A stretch of 64,000 nt of DNA, taken from positions 84,030,546 to 84,094,545 of the forward strand of contig NC_044573.1 in assembly GCF_901933205.1 (NCBI RefSeq), written 5' to 3'. Of the stretch, positions 1-14,212 are shown piece after piece. Source of the DNA: Camarhynchus parvulus (Eukaryota > Chordata > Aves > Passeriformes > Thraupidae). Every line of letters starts with the position of its first letter. The first letter of the stretch is position 1. The notes under the pieces are model-generated. The model saw only the letters and a program-made list of their open reading frames with translations. It did not search any database and had not been told where the DNA came from. Both the position numbers and the translations under genes were made by a program.

Positions 1-63
1 TTCATGCTGTTTTTCCTCTGGGCATATTTCTGTTATCAAGGTGGAGAAAGATGCCACACTAAC

Positions 64-87
64 AAAAAAAAAAAAAAAAGAAAAAAA
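64..87. repeat. A-rich homopolymer tract
   Basis: Sixteen A, one G, then seven A. No processed-gene body could be recognised next to it, so it is called a simple repeat and not a retrocopy tail. Confidence 0.9.
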
Positions 88-1030
88 CAGGACGTGTTTT
101 TTTCCTATGTGCTTCCTGATTTTATTTTTCTATATCTGTTACAGCTAGCCAAGGATTCATAAACAAGGAAGAATTCAGTTTTCTGTCTTCCGGTGTCAAA
201 GTTTAACCCAGAATGTGCCAACTTTAACAGCAGTGCTGTTATGTAGGCGATGGTGACAGTGGTATCCATAGAAGAAGTAGCTATAGAGATAATATTCAGC
301 AAGATCAAAAGTTTATGTTGAAATATCACAGTGATACCAGCTGAAGGTTTTGGCACAACATGTGTTCTCTTACTGCCAAACATGGCACCACCACAGGAAC
401 TATGATAAAAAATTACTAAAATGAGATTTCCAGAACAGTCTGTATAAGAAAGTACACTGGAAAGGATACTGTAATATGAACAGAGGAGAATGTGTTTTAT
501 TTGCAGTGACATAAATACTAACATATCATTATATGCCCTTAAACTGTGCTGATGTGATGCTTGAGAAGAAACATAGAGGTAATAATATTTGAAAATGCAT
601 TAAGGAATATGTACATACAATCAGCAACTTCAAACGACAGGAAGTTCAAGAACTGTGAATGTTGTAGCTCCATTGCTGCTGCTTTCTCCAGTAATATTCA
701 TCACAAAGTTGAGACTTGTTTCAGATCATGATAGAATAACTTTAGAAAAAAGTAGAAAAAAAGAGAAACAAAAAGGGTTTCACAAGTGGGAAAAAGGTTG
801 ATTGTGAACTTCAGGCAGGAGCTGAACATGAATAATTAAATAGAGGTGCTTTGTCATCAGCATCTACTTATGAAACCTGGGGATATCTGAATAAGTTCAT
901 GTTTTTATAAAGATTGAATAGAATTAATGTTTTAACTTATATCCTTTCTTTGAAATTTCATAAGACAGTAAAAATTCTTACAGAAAAATAAAAATCACCA
1001 TTGAATGCTCTGAGTTTTACCCTGATCAAA

Positions 1031-1053
1031 ACTAGCAGTCCACAACTGCTAGT
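1031..1053. repeat. 9-bp perfect inverted repeat, 5-nt loop
   Basis: ACTAGCAGT at 1031-1039 is the exact reverse complement of ACTGCTAGT at 1045-1053. The loop is CCACA. No T-run or gene context suggests a terminator. It is simply a short hairpin-capable sequence. Confidence 0.8.
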
Positions 1054-1199
1054 GGGATTAATGGGGATTAATTTACATTAGCTAAAACAATAAATGCACT
1101 CCAGTGCTTTTGAAAATGTCAATTCATATAAATCAGGCAAGTTTTGACTGTCTGATACTATATATTTAAGCCTCTGAAAAACTATTCGAAGGATCTTAG

Positions 1200-1226
1200 T
1201 TGCATCCCTATTCAGAGGGGATGCAA
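1200..1226. repeat. 9-bp perfect inverted repeat
   Basis: TTGCATCCC at 1200-1208 pairs with GGGATGCAA at 1218-1226 around a 9-nt loop. One further G-T wobble pair can form inside. It lies about 150 bp from the 1031-1053 hairpin. No function can be assigned. Confidence 0.75.
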
Positions 1227-3300
1227 TTTATATTTATAAACAAAAATTTATAAAATCTAGCAAATATTTATAAAAAATATGTTTAAATATTTTGAGGGTT
1301 AAGAGTTCTGATTCAGAGTCAAAACTGTCATTTTATCACTATTTAACTATGCATACCACAGTACTGTTTTTTAATATTTCAAAGTGAAACTAATTTTATG
1401 CTTTACTTGCACTTTTAAAGTTTGAGTTCCATTGAATTATAGTTCTTTTTCTAAAATTATTTTTTTAAGGGTGGTTGTGTTAATCTTCACATGGTGAGTA
1501 TTCTAGGGACCATTCTTCTTTTGATTTCTATTCTTTATTTTCTTTAAAGACTAGTTAGAAAATAGAACTGTGCAAGAATAGAGCTATTTGTGGCATGTGT
1601 TTCCTGCTTTATCATAATGAAGGATGTTCTCTATTTGAACTAGTGAAGACTAATAATACTCATATATCTCAGCACAGAATGATATACAGCTGCTGTGTGA
1701 TTATTGGTGAGCCAAATTTTAACCCGTAACAGGAATCTGCATGGAAAACTGTAAAGCTCACATCATCTACTGTAGGGATGGGTAACTTAGAAGCCAGTGG
1801 AGCACCATGCAGATTTATCCTCATGAAACTCATAACAGTCTTTAAAGCAACTGTGTTTAAAGTACTTTGTCACATATGAATGCAGTGTAGTATTTATTAG
1901 AATGAGAAGCACGCTTGCCCCAGAGAGACAGCACAATAACTTCCCAGACTGATTTTTATAAGCTGAAATCACTTGCTAGCTATATAAAGAATATCAATGA
2001 AGAGGTACCAAAAAAAACCAGAAAAGCAAAAACAGTTTAAGAAAAGATTACCTTGATCAATTCACCAGAGTCATCTTTTGCTGGAGAGGGCTTTTAGTGC
2101 TTCTAACTCTCCTGGATCATGAATCATGACAGTAATTGACAGCTTAACTCTCTCATGTGAGAAAGTTTCTTTGAGTTCCCTGATGACTGTTCCCTTCAGG
2201 AGTACTGCAAAGGGGAATCTTCACTGTTTTCAGTCCCTCTGCCATCCAAAAAACATGGATGAGGGCTGGAAACTATACTTATTGCCTTTTATAGATTGTT
2301 CTTCAAAATGAAGATGACCCAGGAAATCAATGGTGTAAGAGTATTGTCTAAAAGCTCTCAAGTTATTTCAGAAAATTAGTTACATATTAAGTAGTTAAAC
2401 CTGTTTCTACAATCAATTTTTATAATAATAGAAATATCAATTGTGTGCTGAGTGATGGAGTAACACCCAGTTGTGTGATATGGTGTGAACACAGAGTAAA
2501 AGGTAATCTTTCTATGAAATACCAGTAAGAATTACTTTGAACTGGCTTTGCAGTCTGTGTGGCATCTGGGACATAATAAAAAATTGTTCTTAGGGTGCTT
2601 CTGTTTTAAGACAGGTAAAGTGATTGTTTTTGGCCTGCTTGTGTTATTTTTTATTTCACTGAAATGGAACACATAATTGCAATAGTATGTCTAAGAGCAC
2701 TGATGAAAAGAATTGGCATTGGTGCCTTTGCTTTGGGTATGACACTGACCTTCCTTGTTCTGCTTTCTTACACTTAGAAATATGGAGTGGAAGAGTCTAA
2801 AAACTTCTTTAAAACTCAATCAGAAAATTTAGAATTTACATACTTAAATGAGGATCAACCAACCAGAAAACATTTGTAACTAGTTGTAAAATACAGTGTC
2901 TAAATTTTAGACGTTTGAAAATTTTGGTACTTTTATCTAGGGGAACAAAATTATCTTTCCATATACAGAAAAAAAAGGACCCCAGCTACACTTAAGTCCT
3001 TGAAACACCACAGTTCAGCAGGCACTCCCAAATTCCATGGGCAGCACAGAACAAGGCAGGAATATTTGTCTTATTTGAAACCACAGCTAGTGGTGAATAT
3101 CTCCTGTATAATAGTTTTATATTAGTACTCTAATTTTCCTACTCTTGCATTAGCCAATATGCTGTTGCACAGAGGCTTACATGTTGCCTAAACTATTAAG
3201 GTTTTACAGTTGAGAGAAAAGAGTTAATTGATGAGATAGGGAAACCAATCAAGAGCCATATAGTGGGCAGGTTTTCACAAAAGGAGGTGAAAATACAGTA

Positions 3301-3342
3301 TATTTGTACCTAGTAGAATTCTATTTGTACCTAGTATAATTC
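3301..3342. repeat. 21-bp tandem duplication, two copies
   Basis: The phrase beginning TATTTGTACCTAGTA occupies 3301-3321 and repeats at 3322-3342 with one substitution (G to T in the AGAATT/ATAATT part). The near identity points to a recent local duplication, probably by replication slippage. Confidence 0.85.
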
Positions 3343-6253
3343 TTCTGTTTTTATGAATAAGAACAAAGTATATTAAATTACGTCACTGAATATCAGTGGA
3401 AATCTGTGAAAGTCTTAGTAGTGATATTTGACTGTCTATAGCAACAGTTTGCCCTCGTATTTGCCAGAGTGTCACTAGGACTGATGAGATGTAAAGCAAC
3501 ATTTATTTGAGTGAGAATTAACTTGTGATGAATGAAGCTCTGTTAGTTCATGACAAATAGTCAGTGCTGAAAGTCTTTTAAACTTTTTAAAAGGACAGTA
3601 AAGAGTTGGAAATGTGAACTCCAGAGTAAGGTACTCATTCTAACATTTTAAATTTCTTCTTTGCTTTTCCTTTAGAAGAGAATAGAATAAACACCAGTGT
3701 TTCAGGAATACTTTGTGTCACCATAATAAAGATGGTGAAAGATTTCCACTATATTTGGAAAAAGAAGAAAAAGTAGGTGAACTGAAGTGGTATTCCACAA
3801 AATTTAATTTGTCATAGGAATGCTTCCTTGAACACCAAACAATAAGTCCACACAGAATGCAGACAGAGAAACAGACAGGAAACAGATTGCAGAAGGTGTA
3901 TTTTTTGATCTCTGCACTGAAGACAAACAGGCAAGCCACATAGTACTATTGGCCAAATAAAGATCTAGAAATATTGTTCCTATCTAGAGTTGCTTCTTGT
4001 CATTGCTTTTTTTAGTACAAATTCACAGTTAGAGGCTCTTTTGCTTGGCTAAGGAATTTTTTTTTAGCAGAATGAAGAATAATGAGCTGAAGAAAAAATA
4101 TTTGACCAGAGAAAGGGACATCAGACAAGAGACAGAAAAAGAATGCTAAATCTTACATTATCACGTGCCAGGTGATGCTGTCTGCACATTTCATCAGGAA
4201 CTCCCTAATTCTTGTATTGTAAAAAAATAGAAATTTGCATATAAATTTCTCTAGGATGCTTAGATACCCCAATTTTCCTCATTCTTCTCTTTCTCAATGC
4301 CATCTTTTGGTATAAAGTTGAATTGTGCTACACTGTCTCAGACGATCCCAGAAAATATTTTCTTTATTGCACCAATGTTCTTCTGGAGTTACTATAAAAA
4401 AAAAAATTGTCTCCCCTCCCAAGATTATTATAATGGCTCATTGTACTACTATGTTGTTCATCAGATAAACCTAATTACATTTCAGTTAGTAACTTGATTT
4501 TGACATGCTGCTTTGATGGCATTAATCGATCGTTTCCTTTTGATCAATGCCGTTTCCCACTCTGTGGTGTTTGTTGGCTTCTAAAGAGTTCTGCATGGTG
4601 GCATGTGTGAGCCTTTTGCTACCTGGCACAACTCAGTGTTCCAGCCTCCCCAGAGCACTTCCCTGTATAATCACTGCTTGTCATCAGGGCAGGACAAGGA
4701 AATACTGTGAATGGTGGGGACGAGCACTTTGAGTAGACTGGAGACCAGTGAGGAATGTTTCAAGAGACATGCAAATGTGTATTTGCTGGGGGGGTTGGGT
4801 ATTGATTGTTTTTGTTTTGTTTTTACTCTTTGATCTTTTAAAATAACACAGTTATTTTAAACTGCAAGAGAAGGTTGTAGAGGGGATAAAAATAAGAGGA
4901 AACACCTTGGTTTTGGAAAAGTAGCAAGGACTTATTTGTAAGAGAGAGAAACATTAGCAGATAAGTGGTAGTCTTTTCACTTATTTGCCATGTTATTTCA
5001 GTGCTTTTCCCTGTCCTTTCACTTTTTTGCCATGTTCCTTCTTCTGCTTTGCAGGTTTGGAGAAAAATAAATGTAACAACCAGGTTGTGTTCTGCTTGCA
5101 TTTGCTTCAAGCAGTGTGCCAGTTTGTTTCGAACTAAAAACTCTCCTTACAAATCTGTTATTTTGTTCTTTGAGTGCCTGTTCTTTGAATACCACTGTTT
5201 AAATTTTTTTTCCCTCACAGTTTTCTCACATTTTCGCTTGGTTTGGGTCATATTTTATGACTTTTTAAAATGCTTGTATCCTCTAGGACACACTATCATC
5301 TAAGCTTTTGCTTTTTTCTCTTCTTTAAATATATGTTTAGGAGTTTAATTTTACATTTTTTGGTTTTCATTCATCCCCTTATTAAGGTTATTTAAATTCA
5401 AAGTTCTTCATTACATTTCAGATTTTCTTTCTTATGGGATACAAGCCATATTCCCTGCTGCATTTTCCCTAGGAGTTTTTTGACCTTTGAAGCTGCAGTT
5501 CAGAATAAGATTATCAGGCATTTCCTGCTTTGGGATGCAGAAGTTATATTCCATCCATACTTATGACATCTAGGTAGTCTGCTTCTTCATGTCCACTGAA
5601 TCAGATGGTGCTGTTGCTGAATATTAATAGTGCAATTTAATTATTTAGAGTTGTTGGTGCCCAGCCCACAGTGCTGTATACAGCCAAAAGGATGAACTTT
5701 GTCACGGTAATTAGGGTACTGTGCTCTGTCCAAATTACCCTTAGATAGGTCAAAGCACCTTAAGAGCTGCCCCAATTTGTCCTAACTGATAAATACTTTC
5801 CAAGGGAACATATCTGAATCCACTTAACACTGTTCATCCAGTCATCTCCCGTTCACTATCACCATGGCTACTTCTGCTCAGTAGCAGAGGCTGTGCTGGA
5901 AGCTGGCTGTGTCAGCTACAGCTGCATCAGGACTGCCTTTTTCAGGGCATGGAGACAGAATAAGAGAGAGTCTAAGGTTATTATAGACATTTCCTGTTTG
6001 CTTTGCACATCGACTGTTTCAAAGAGCTGTATTTGGCATGGGTATAGATAATAGAGGAAAAAAAGTGGTGAATTTTGATGTATTTTGAGGTGCTTTTATA
6101 TACTTTCCCCAAGTTGCTGCTTTCATACACTAAAATGAACAAATAATCCAATTCATATATGTAATTTTGTTCAGATGACATGACTGCCCAAGTAAGCAAT
6201 GACTGAAATACTGAAATGAATATTTTATTTATTTTTGCCTCTGCAAACCAATT

Positions 6254-6295
6254 CTTTCTCTCTCTCTCTCTTTTTTTTTTTTTTTTTTTTTTTTT
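6254..6295. repeat. (TC)n followed by T25 compound simple repeat
   Basis: A CT/TC dinucleotide run at 6254-6270 passes directly into 25 consecutive T at 6271-6295. A tract this long is length-unstable and prone to sequencing error, so the exact T count should not be trusted. Confidence 0.95.
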
Positions 6296-9200
6296 GGAAA
6301 TAGATAAAACTGAAGAACTCTCACTCTCGTTTGCCTTTTTTTTGCCTTTTTGGAAACAGTGCTGTGGAACAATATCAGAGAATCAAATACAGAGTTTGTT
6401 TTCTTGCCATTACTTACTTATTGGCTGCATACATGGAAACCCTGCTGCGAATATCAGTCCTGTAGTGACAAACTATTAATGGGCTTATTTGTATATTGAG
6501 CACTAAGAACCTCTGGCCAGGCTTTTAAAAGGGATTTTGACACTGCAACAAGCAAATAGCCACCGAAGTGCACCAGGTAGGCAAGAGCAACCTACTCAGA
6601 GCTGGCACTGCTCTCCCTGAATGCCTAAGCTCCCTAAGGCATCTGTGCTTCTACAGCTGGCATTTTCATAGAAGCCTAACTGTTGCTGCCAACAAATGAG
6701 CTGTTGAGAGCCCTAGCACAAGTAGAAACCCTCGGGGCCTTGGGAGCAAGATTTGTAATGTAGGCAGGAGAATTTCTATCTTGCCATTAATGCCTGATTT
6801 CCTAAGTGTCCTCTGAGCCTGCTGGAGAGAAGTTACTTGTCATGAGTGGAATAGACAAATAAGATAGACTGCCCAGAAACCTCCTAATGTCTTGGCACAT
6901 AAAATGTGTTCCTGAAATCTTAGGTCTCCTCACAAAACACATGCTGCATGTACTTGAGAAAGAGCAGATTACACGATGGGTCACATGCCAGGGCTAAGCT
7001 GCTACTGTAGAAAGCAGTAGTGATACAACATCCTTCTGTGTCCTGCCAGTTCATCTCTTCTCTGGCAGATTCTACACATCTGAGCCTGCCATGGCACTGC
7101 TGCTAGATTCAGGCATTGTGGAAGAACTGGATACTCTGATAAGAGAGTGCCAGACTGTGCTCAGTCTATGTGCTTTGCTCAGCTTCTGAAGGTCAATGAG
7201 TCCATGATTTTTAGAATTAGCAGCAGAAATCTTATGTCATTTGGTTTTTTTCCACAGATTTGTTATCTGAATTGTGGGAAGTAGTCCTGTGTGGTATGTC
7301 ATCTTGCCCCTTTTTTGGTTGGTTGTTATTATAGCAGCATTTAGCTACTGCCACACAGAAATATCTATTTTGGGGAGCGTGTGCTGTTACACCACAGGAA
7401 CTGGAAGCAGCACCCGTGTGAGGATGCAGTGATTCCTATCTGCACTTGGCAATCACTGTCTTGAATGTAGCAAGATGCCTATTTTCTGCCCTTACCTTAC
7501 CACATCCATTTTTGCTTCCTTTTTGGCTTTGAGGATGTCCTTTGCAATTTTCAAGGATTATTTTTATATTATTCAAGTGGTTCTAGCAATCAACCAGACA
7601 CAACAAGTGCCATTGATTATCTTATTTTCTCTCCATGAAGATCATTTTTCCATCTATTTCTGGATTTTTTCAGAGACTTGCTAGTTCTTCAGAGATTATA
7701 TTGGGCAGCATTTCAGCTGATGGTCCTGTAGCAGCAGGGGAATGGGTATTCTTGTACTGAGGCTCTCTATCCAAGGGATAAAATGGTCATTCAGTGAGTC
7801 TGAAAAAATAATTCATACTGTTATTTAAATGGTATTTTCAGTCCATGAATAAAATATTATATCTCATCATGCAAATATAAATATTTTAGTATTTTTTAAA
7901 AAGTAGACTTTGACCCAAGAGCAACAATTCCTACAAAGATGTACATTTTTAAATTCTTAAATTATTGACTTAAAGTTTCATTTTAAGAGATACTGTAGAT
8001 GCAATAAAAAGGCGAAAAAATGAGCCTAAGTGAATATGTTCACCATTACTCATCTGATTTTAAAAAAAGGAACAATTTCTCTCATGTTTGTGCTTAAAGC
8101 AATCAAACAAACATATCCTGATTCAAATCTAGGAACTGGAATTCCAACTCATAGCCTGCAGCACTTTTTTACAATTGATTAATGAGCTTCTGAAATTCAC
8201 CTGTAAAAGGACTTTGTGGTCTGACATATTCTTCCCTTCCCTTTCTTTTTTCCCTCATTTCCTCTGAATTATTTTATATCCAATTTAGACTCTTTTTCAG
8301 CAGGGGATTTTGCATATGAATTTTGCACGGCTTTAAAATCTTCCTTTCTCTGATGCATATTTTATGATTTTCTTGTTCTCGAAACCCCATCCTTCTTCAC
8401 AAGAAGGTCTGAGCACAAACTACAAGCCCCTGTGGTATACCTATCAAACATAAAATAGTGACTTTCCAAAAGAACTTCCCATATTTTTTATGAGTGATGG
8501 AGAAAACAAAAAGAAAATTTTAAACAATTTTGAAGACAAAAAAGAGTATGTAATAAGGCAGTAATTCTTATAGCTATAGTCTTAAGAGAACTACAGTTGG
8601 AGAAACTTAAGACTATCATAGGTTCTTGACAAGGTCACTTTTATTCCTAAATTGTCATTTGAAATCTGTCTAATGAATTCAGCAACCCCCAGATCTCACA
8701 ACAAGGATGAATATTGATAATATTTAATACCAGAAGCTCAGGTCCTGACTTTGGATTTGAAAAAAACCTGAGTTTGGTGCTGGTTCTATCCCTATCTTCC
8801 AACAGAAGACAAGTCACTTCAATGAATATGTGCCTATCCTTAGGTATCTAAGTTCTGCTAAAATTGGGTCTTGAGTATCTCTGCATCAACAGATAGTCAC
8901 TGGGAATTACTGCATTTATCTTTCTCAAAAGGTGTTAGAGGATTAACGAATGAAAATTGTGATAACAGTAACTGTTAAATTCTTAAAACCAAAACTTTTT
9001 CTTTTAAAAATTGAATAATTGGGAGGGTTGTAATTGGTTTTAAAATAGAACAGATTCCACCTCAGGAAACGTAATATTACTAGGTCACTAAATTAACATC
9101 TGACTTTATAAACATTTATGAGTGTAAACATTTATGATTTCAGTGGTCTAAGACTAATGTCTTGGTATCCACTCATTGCCTACTGATTTCTGAAAATTGC

Positions 9201-11644
9201 TTCGGAGTTTGAAAGCCTTTACTCAGAAACATCCTGGAGTTAAAAAGACTGGCTGACTTGTCAGCTTGATTTAGGTCAAAGCCAAACCAAAGGAGTGCTA
9301 TCCCTCTCTCTCACAGGCTGTCCTACCTCACAGTTTCTTGACCTTTCATATGGCAGAATTTGTAATTAGAGAAGGGAGTAAAAAGGCTGTTGTGAGTCAA
9401 AGTTTAAGGCATTCCTGATTTGAACAATGACACTGTTCCATATTCATTGTGTCACAACAACTTCCATATAAAATTTAAACAGTTTGCACATAGAGTCTGC
9501 ATGACTCCCAACAGCAAGCCCTGCAAAGTTATTCAAGGTTACAGAATTCAATCTGCTCTTTCTTTTATGTCTATTGCCAAAAATTTATAACATAGCGAAA
9601 TATGTGTAAAAAATGTTTCTTTCCTTCATGCCACTTTATTATCCTAAGTGATATTTCTCAGATATCATTGAGGAAATAAGTTGGACAATTTTGAGATGAA
9701 TTTTCATCTTTGTTTATCCAGATATGGATCAGGACCTTGGGCAAGTTAATCTTCTGGTTTTTGGTTGGTTTTTGGTTTTTTTTTTTTTTTGTCGAAATCA
9801 TTCTAAGTAACACATCACATGTCAAAAAAGCTGAGGATTAAATAGTTGAGCAACAGTTTCTGTTCCCCAGCAGTACAGTTATGAAGCTTGTAGGTTTAAG
9901 CCATGAGTTCTCTCAACTAGGACAGAGCATTTTACAGAGAATGAAGGCGCAGCTGACACTGCCAGCAGATGAATTAATCTGTTGAGCTTCTTGAGCTTCA
10001 CTCTGGATGGGAAGAACCCTCTGAGTCAGGTATAGCCATTACCAGCCCGAGCTCCTATTTGTCATTTTGTCACTGATGAGATTGCCTCAGTGCTCATCTC
10101 TTCTGTTACTGTACAAAATCAAAGAGACTTGTTTAAACTGCTGTGGCTTAATCTGACCAGTCTGACTGTTCCTCTGCTAGCTAGAAGCATCCACAGAAAT
10201 GAATGACTAAGAAATATAGCCAATAAAGGCTATATCCTTAAACTGTCTCACATTTATATTGACTAGTTGATTCCAACTGCAAAATCAAACAGATTAAACA
10301 GCTGCTGAAGTGGCCTAACTTACTTGCTTGGCTTTGAACCAAGATGAATTAGAAGGGATCACAGGGTTACATTTGCACTCAGAAGTCTTCAATTTCCACT
10401 TAATTTTGTTTCCTCTCCTGAATCCAAGATATGTTCACTTTCTTCCTGCATACATGAATTACATCTAGTTTGAGATGCACAGTTTCGGAAATCCCTAATA
10501 TTGTAGAGAAAAATGGATTTATTCCTAGTTTCTCTCTGATTAGACAGGAGCACTGATCCTAAATACAAAGGGCATGAAAGGATCTGTGCCTCAGAGGATG
10601 GTATGTAAATAAAACAGAAAGCTTAGCTGAGCAGCATAGACAGAAAAATCTTTATGTCCAGTGAGCCCTCTGTGCTTCAGACAGGAGTTTCTCCTCTATT
10701 TGTAGCCCCACCTTCCCTTTCTGATTCATAGGCTGGCTCACAAATGTTTTTGCCTTTTATATTTCATCAAGACATTTTCAATAGCATCTGCAGCAATAGG
10801 GCTCAGTCTTCTGCATAACTTCCCTTTCAGTATTGATGCACCTTGGATGGGTAGGGTTTCTCTCTTTTATGTTTCTGTAAATTGGGAAGAAAATGTATCC
10901 CAGTCAGTTAAAAAACTGTAGCAGTATAAATTTGGCTTAGAAGTGGAATGATAAGAGCTCTTAGGTTCATTAAAAAATTGTAAAATTGTTATGACAAGGC
11001 ATGTTCAAAGATATCAATGTCACAAAGATACAATGTCGCCAGCTTTTGTTTGAATTAGGAATTACTTATGATGTAAAGGGAATGATCATTCCTTAGTGAC
11101 TGTTCTTCAATGTGGTTCTTCCTTTGATTGTTTTAAAAGTCCTTTGGAAAAGACCTCTCTCCACACTATTCTTACCATCTTTACAGGCTGTTCAGAAGAT
11201 TTTTCATATAGTAAGGAAGCTTTCTCCTCATTCCTTGTGCAACGTTGAAGGCACAGCAATTTCCTATTGTTTTGCACTCATGTGACAATTCTTCTGGGTG
11301 CACAGTAAGAAAAACAACAACGCTCAAATCTTCTTAACTATTGTATGAGTAAAAGCTGGAAAATATAGAAAAGGTGGTAGCAACATCACATTCTCCCTGA
11401 TGATGGGAATCCTAGCTATTGTACCACTGGACAAACACCTCCTCATGGATCATGGCAAGCTGCACAAAGTTCTCAACTCTGGTGAGGTTCTCCAGCTCTA
11501 AATTAACTAGCATTTCTGTAGGATCTTGCTCCCACTCATGGGTCACTGAAAGCAGCCAAATTTGGAGTGTAAACTGAGCCTTGAAGAGACCATTGAACAA
11601 TATATGCCAATGTCCATATCTCAATAAAGTTACTCAAATAGGTA

Positions 11645-12378
11645 CAAGTAACATTTTAGCGCAAGTCCCAGGCATGAGTACAGCCTGGGAAACGAATTCA
11701 TTGAGAGCAGCCTTGCAGAGAAGGGCTTGGGGTTCCTCATGGATGAGAGGCTGGATGTGAGCCAACAATGTGCACCCAAAATCCAGAAAGCCAAATGTAT
11801 CCTGGGCTGCATCAAAAGCAGCAGGGCAAAGGAGATAATTCTGCCCCTCTATTCTGTCCTTGTGTGATCCCACCCGAGTGCTGAATCCAGCTCTGGAGTC
11901 CTCAGAACTAGAAAGATGGGGACCTGTTAGAACAGGTCTAGAGGAAGGGCATGAATATGATAAAGGGATGGAGAACCTATCTTACAAAGACAGGCTGAGG
12001 AGGGGTTATTCAGCCTGAAGAAGAAAAGGCTCTGGAGTGACATAATTTCAGCCTTCCAGTACCCTAAAGGGGCTTATATAAGGAAGAAGGACTTGTTTTA
12101 TGGGCAGATAGTGATAGGACAAGGGGCAAAGATTTTAAACAGAAAGGGTGCAAATTTAGATAAGTATTTAGGAAAAAATTCTTTGTTGTGGGGGCACTGG
12201 AACAGGTTGCTAAGAAAGGCTGTGGAGGTACTATCCCTGGAAGCACTCAAGGCCAGGTTGGATGGGTTTCTGATAAACCTGACAGAGTGATTGGCATCCC
12301 TGCCTGTGGCAGGGCAGTTGGAGCTAAATGATCTGTAAAGTCCCTTTAAACCCTAGCTGTTCTATGATTCAGTGATTC
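11645..12378 (+). mobile_element. CR1 LINE 3' fragment (5' truncated)
   Basis: This is the 3' part of a chicken-repeat-1 (CR1) non-LTR retrotransposon. The sequence shows the usual avian CR1 order: a tail of the ORF2 region around the phrases for GCTGGATGTGAGCCAACAAT and CAAAAGCAGCAGGGC, then CACTGGAACAGGTTGC near 12,196, then GATCTGTAAAGTCCCTTTAAA near 12,330. It ends in the short ATTC-type repeats typical of CR1 (TTCTATGATTCAGTGATTC). CR1 copies are normally 5' truncated during target-primed reverse transcription, which fits the short length. All frames are broken. The small open frames here are remnants, not genes. Confidence 0.92.
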
Positions 12379-14212
12379 AAAGAATCACTCATCTCATTTT
12401 GAGGAGACAATACACTGTACCTACGCTTGAATACGCGCTAAATACATGTAAATTGATTAACTGTGCATTTCTTATGCATATATTGAGTAATTATGCCATT
12501 TTATAGAGCATTCCCATGGTATCCATGAAACTTGGGCACACACCTGTGAGGTCAGGGATTCTGTGACATAGATTGTTGTTAAGTGGACACACATTATTCA
12601 AATTACACCTATGTACATAAGAAGAAAGAAAGCACATGGATCACTACCTCCTTGTACAATAGGCTTCTGGCTGTATCTCTACACCTAAGCAGATTTTAGC
12701 AAAGACAATATAAAAATGCAAAGGCAAAAAGTTTTTGAAAAGAGCAACAAAAATTATGGAGGTAAAATATCACACAAATGGGAATTATTCTATTTATCTA
12801 GCAAAACTCACTGAATCTATAAGAAAAGCCAGTGTGTTCTTCAGTGATAATGCCTAAGAAATATGTAGTCACCTAAGCTGATGAAACTTACAGATGTTAG
12901 AGGCATTTACTTTAAGCACGTATATCCAGCTAGGAAGGAATAAAAGAGAAATAAGTAATGCTTTTTGAGTAATGAATTAATCTTTGATGAATAAACGAAT
13001 TAAGAAAGAATATGAAGCAGCATGGTCAAGAAGGAGGAAAGACAGTGTCAAAATAAAAAATGAAGCCTCATGGCGTGAGGACAAGTAGAGGTCAGCAACA
13101 GACATTCAGAGGGGAGGCAGACTGATGAAAAGCCTCTTTCTGAGTATTAGCCATAAAAAAGAAAATGCAATAGTTCAGTACAGACACATTGTTGGTTAAT
13201 CACTAAAGTCATTTTGAAGATGACTGGGAAGTACAAACACATTTTTCAACAATCTCTACTGTGTATGCATTCAAATACCCTATTTTATAAGATATACTGT
13301 ATTGAAACTGACTGATACTAGAATATATGACCACTGGATCCCACGTCTAGTAAAAGTAAAAACCAGAAACTCACACATTCAAAGAATACAGAATTAGATG
13401 AACCTGACTTCCTTAATGTACTTTGCTAAATATTACTGAAAATCTTCCTTTGAGGACTTTAATGTAGACCACAGGCTGCATCCTACCTATGATAAATACC
13501 CATAATCAAAGAAGGAGACTGTGAAACTTTCTCTAAGATAAGAAAATGTTATCTTGGGACTAGGCACAGAAGTCTCTGTATTTTCTGCTCTACTGATTAT
13601 TTGGGCAACTAGTGTTGCAAAGCCACTTTATCTTTGAGGGTATCTGATCACTTCAGAAATGGGTATTGTAAAAATGACAATATTCTGTTTTCATATTGTC
13701 AGAATAAGCTTATTTACACCAAGTTTATACTTCTGTCAGTTGTTTTCCATCCAGATGCTATTTTCAGCTAGTTGTTGAGATCCTGGTTTTGTCTTTTAAT
13801 AAATACACAGTTATCACTATGTTTCTAGTGTTTAAGCTTGTTTGCTCCAAAATACATTTAAGTACTAATAGAATGATATTAAATAGCGTAATGGTAGATC
13901 TTACAGGGCTCCATAGTTGAGAAGGTGGATGGGAGAACTGTTACTATAATAATACTTTAAGATAAGTTAGAGAAAAAGCTGTGATATTAGTCTTTCATTG
14001 CTTTCCTGCAGCTTTAGAAGTGGGGCCAAAATATCTATTAATCACCATTACAAAACACTAGGGAAGGTGTCACACAATGAGAACCACAGGATTTCGCCAT
14101 TAGCTCCTGCAGTGGAAGAATTGATCTGACCTGCTGTTAGGATTGGATTATAAATCTGCCTTATCAGGCCTGGAATTAGCATCTTCCTGTTGCTCTCTGT
14201 GCTTATCCCAAG

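Larger units (their letters stand above)
1..11640. other. Unique AT-rich non-coding stretch, no gene seen
   Basis: No coding exon, RNA gene or interspersed repeat could be supported. The open frames are short, scattered on both strands and look like chance in AT-rich DNA. Smaller items are listed separately: an A-rich tract at 64-87, hairpins at 1031-1053 and 1200-1226, a 21-bp tandem duplication at 3301-3342 and a TC/T tract at 6254-6295. At 4970-5040 a phrase of about 20 bases ending in a TTTGCCATGTT core occurs twice about 50 bases apart, an imperfect direct duplication. Stretches near 5.46-5.80 kb and 9.94-10.34 kb are less AT-rich than their surroundings and could be conserved non-coding DNA. 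That cannot be judged from one sequence. Confidence 0.7.

Noticed and set aside
4838..5303. Overlapping frames of 90 and 112 codons on opposite strands
   Set aside because: Low-complexity Phe/Leu/Ser-rich translation of T-rich DNA with an internal imperfect duplication. No protein resemblance.
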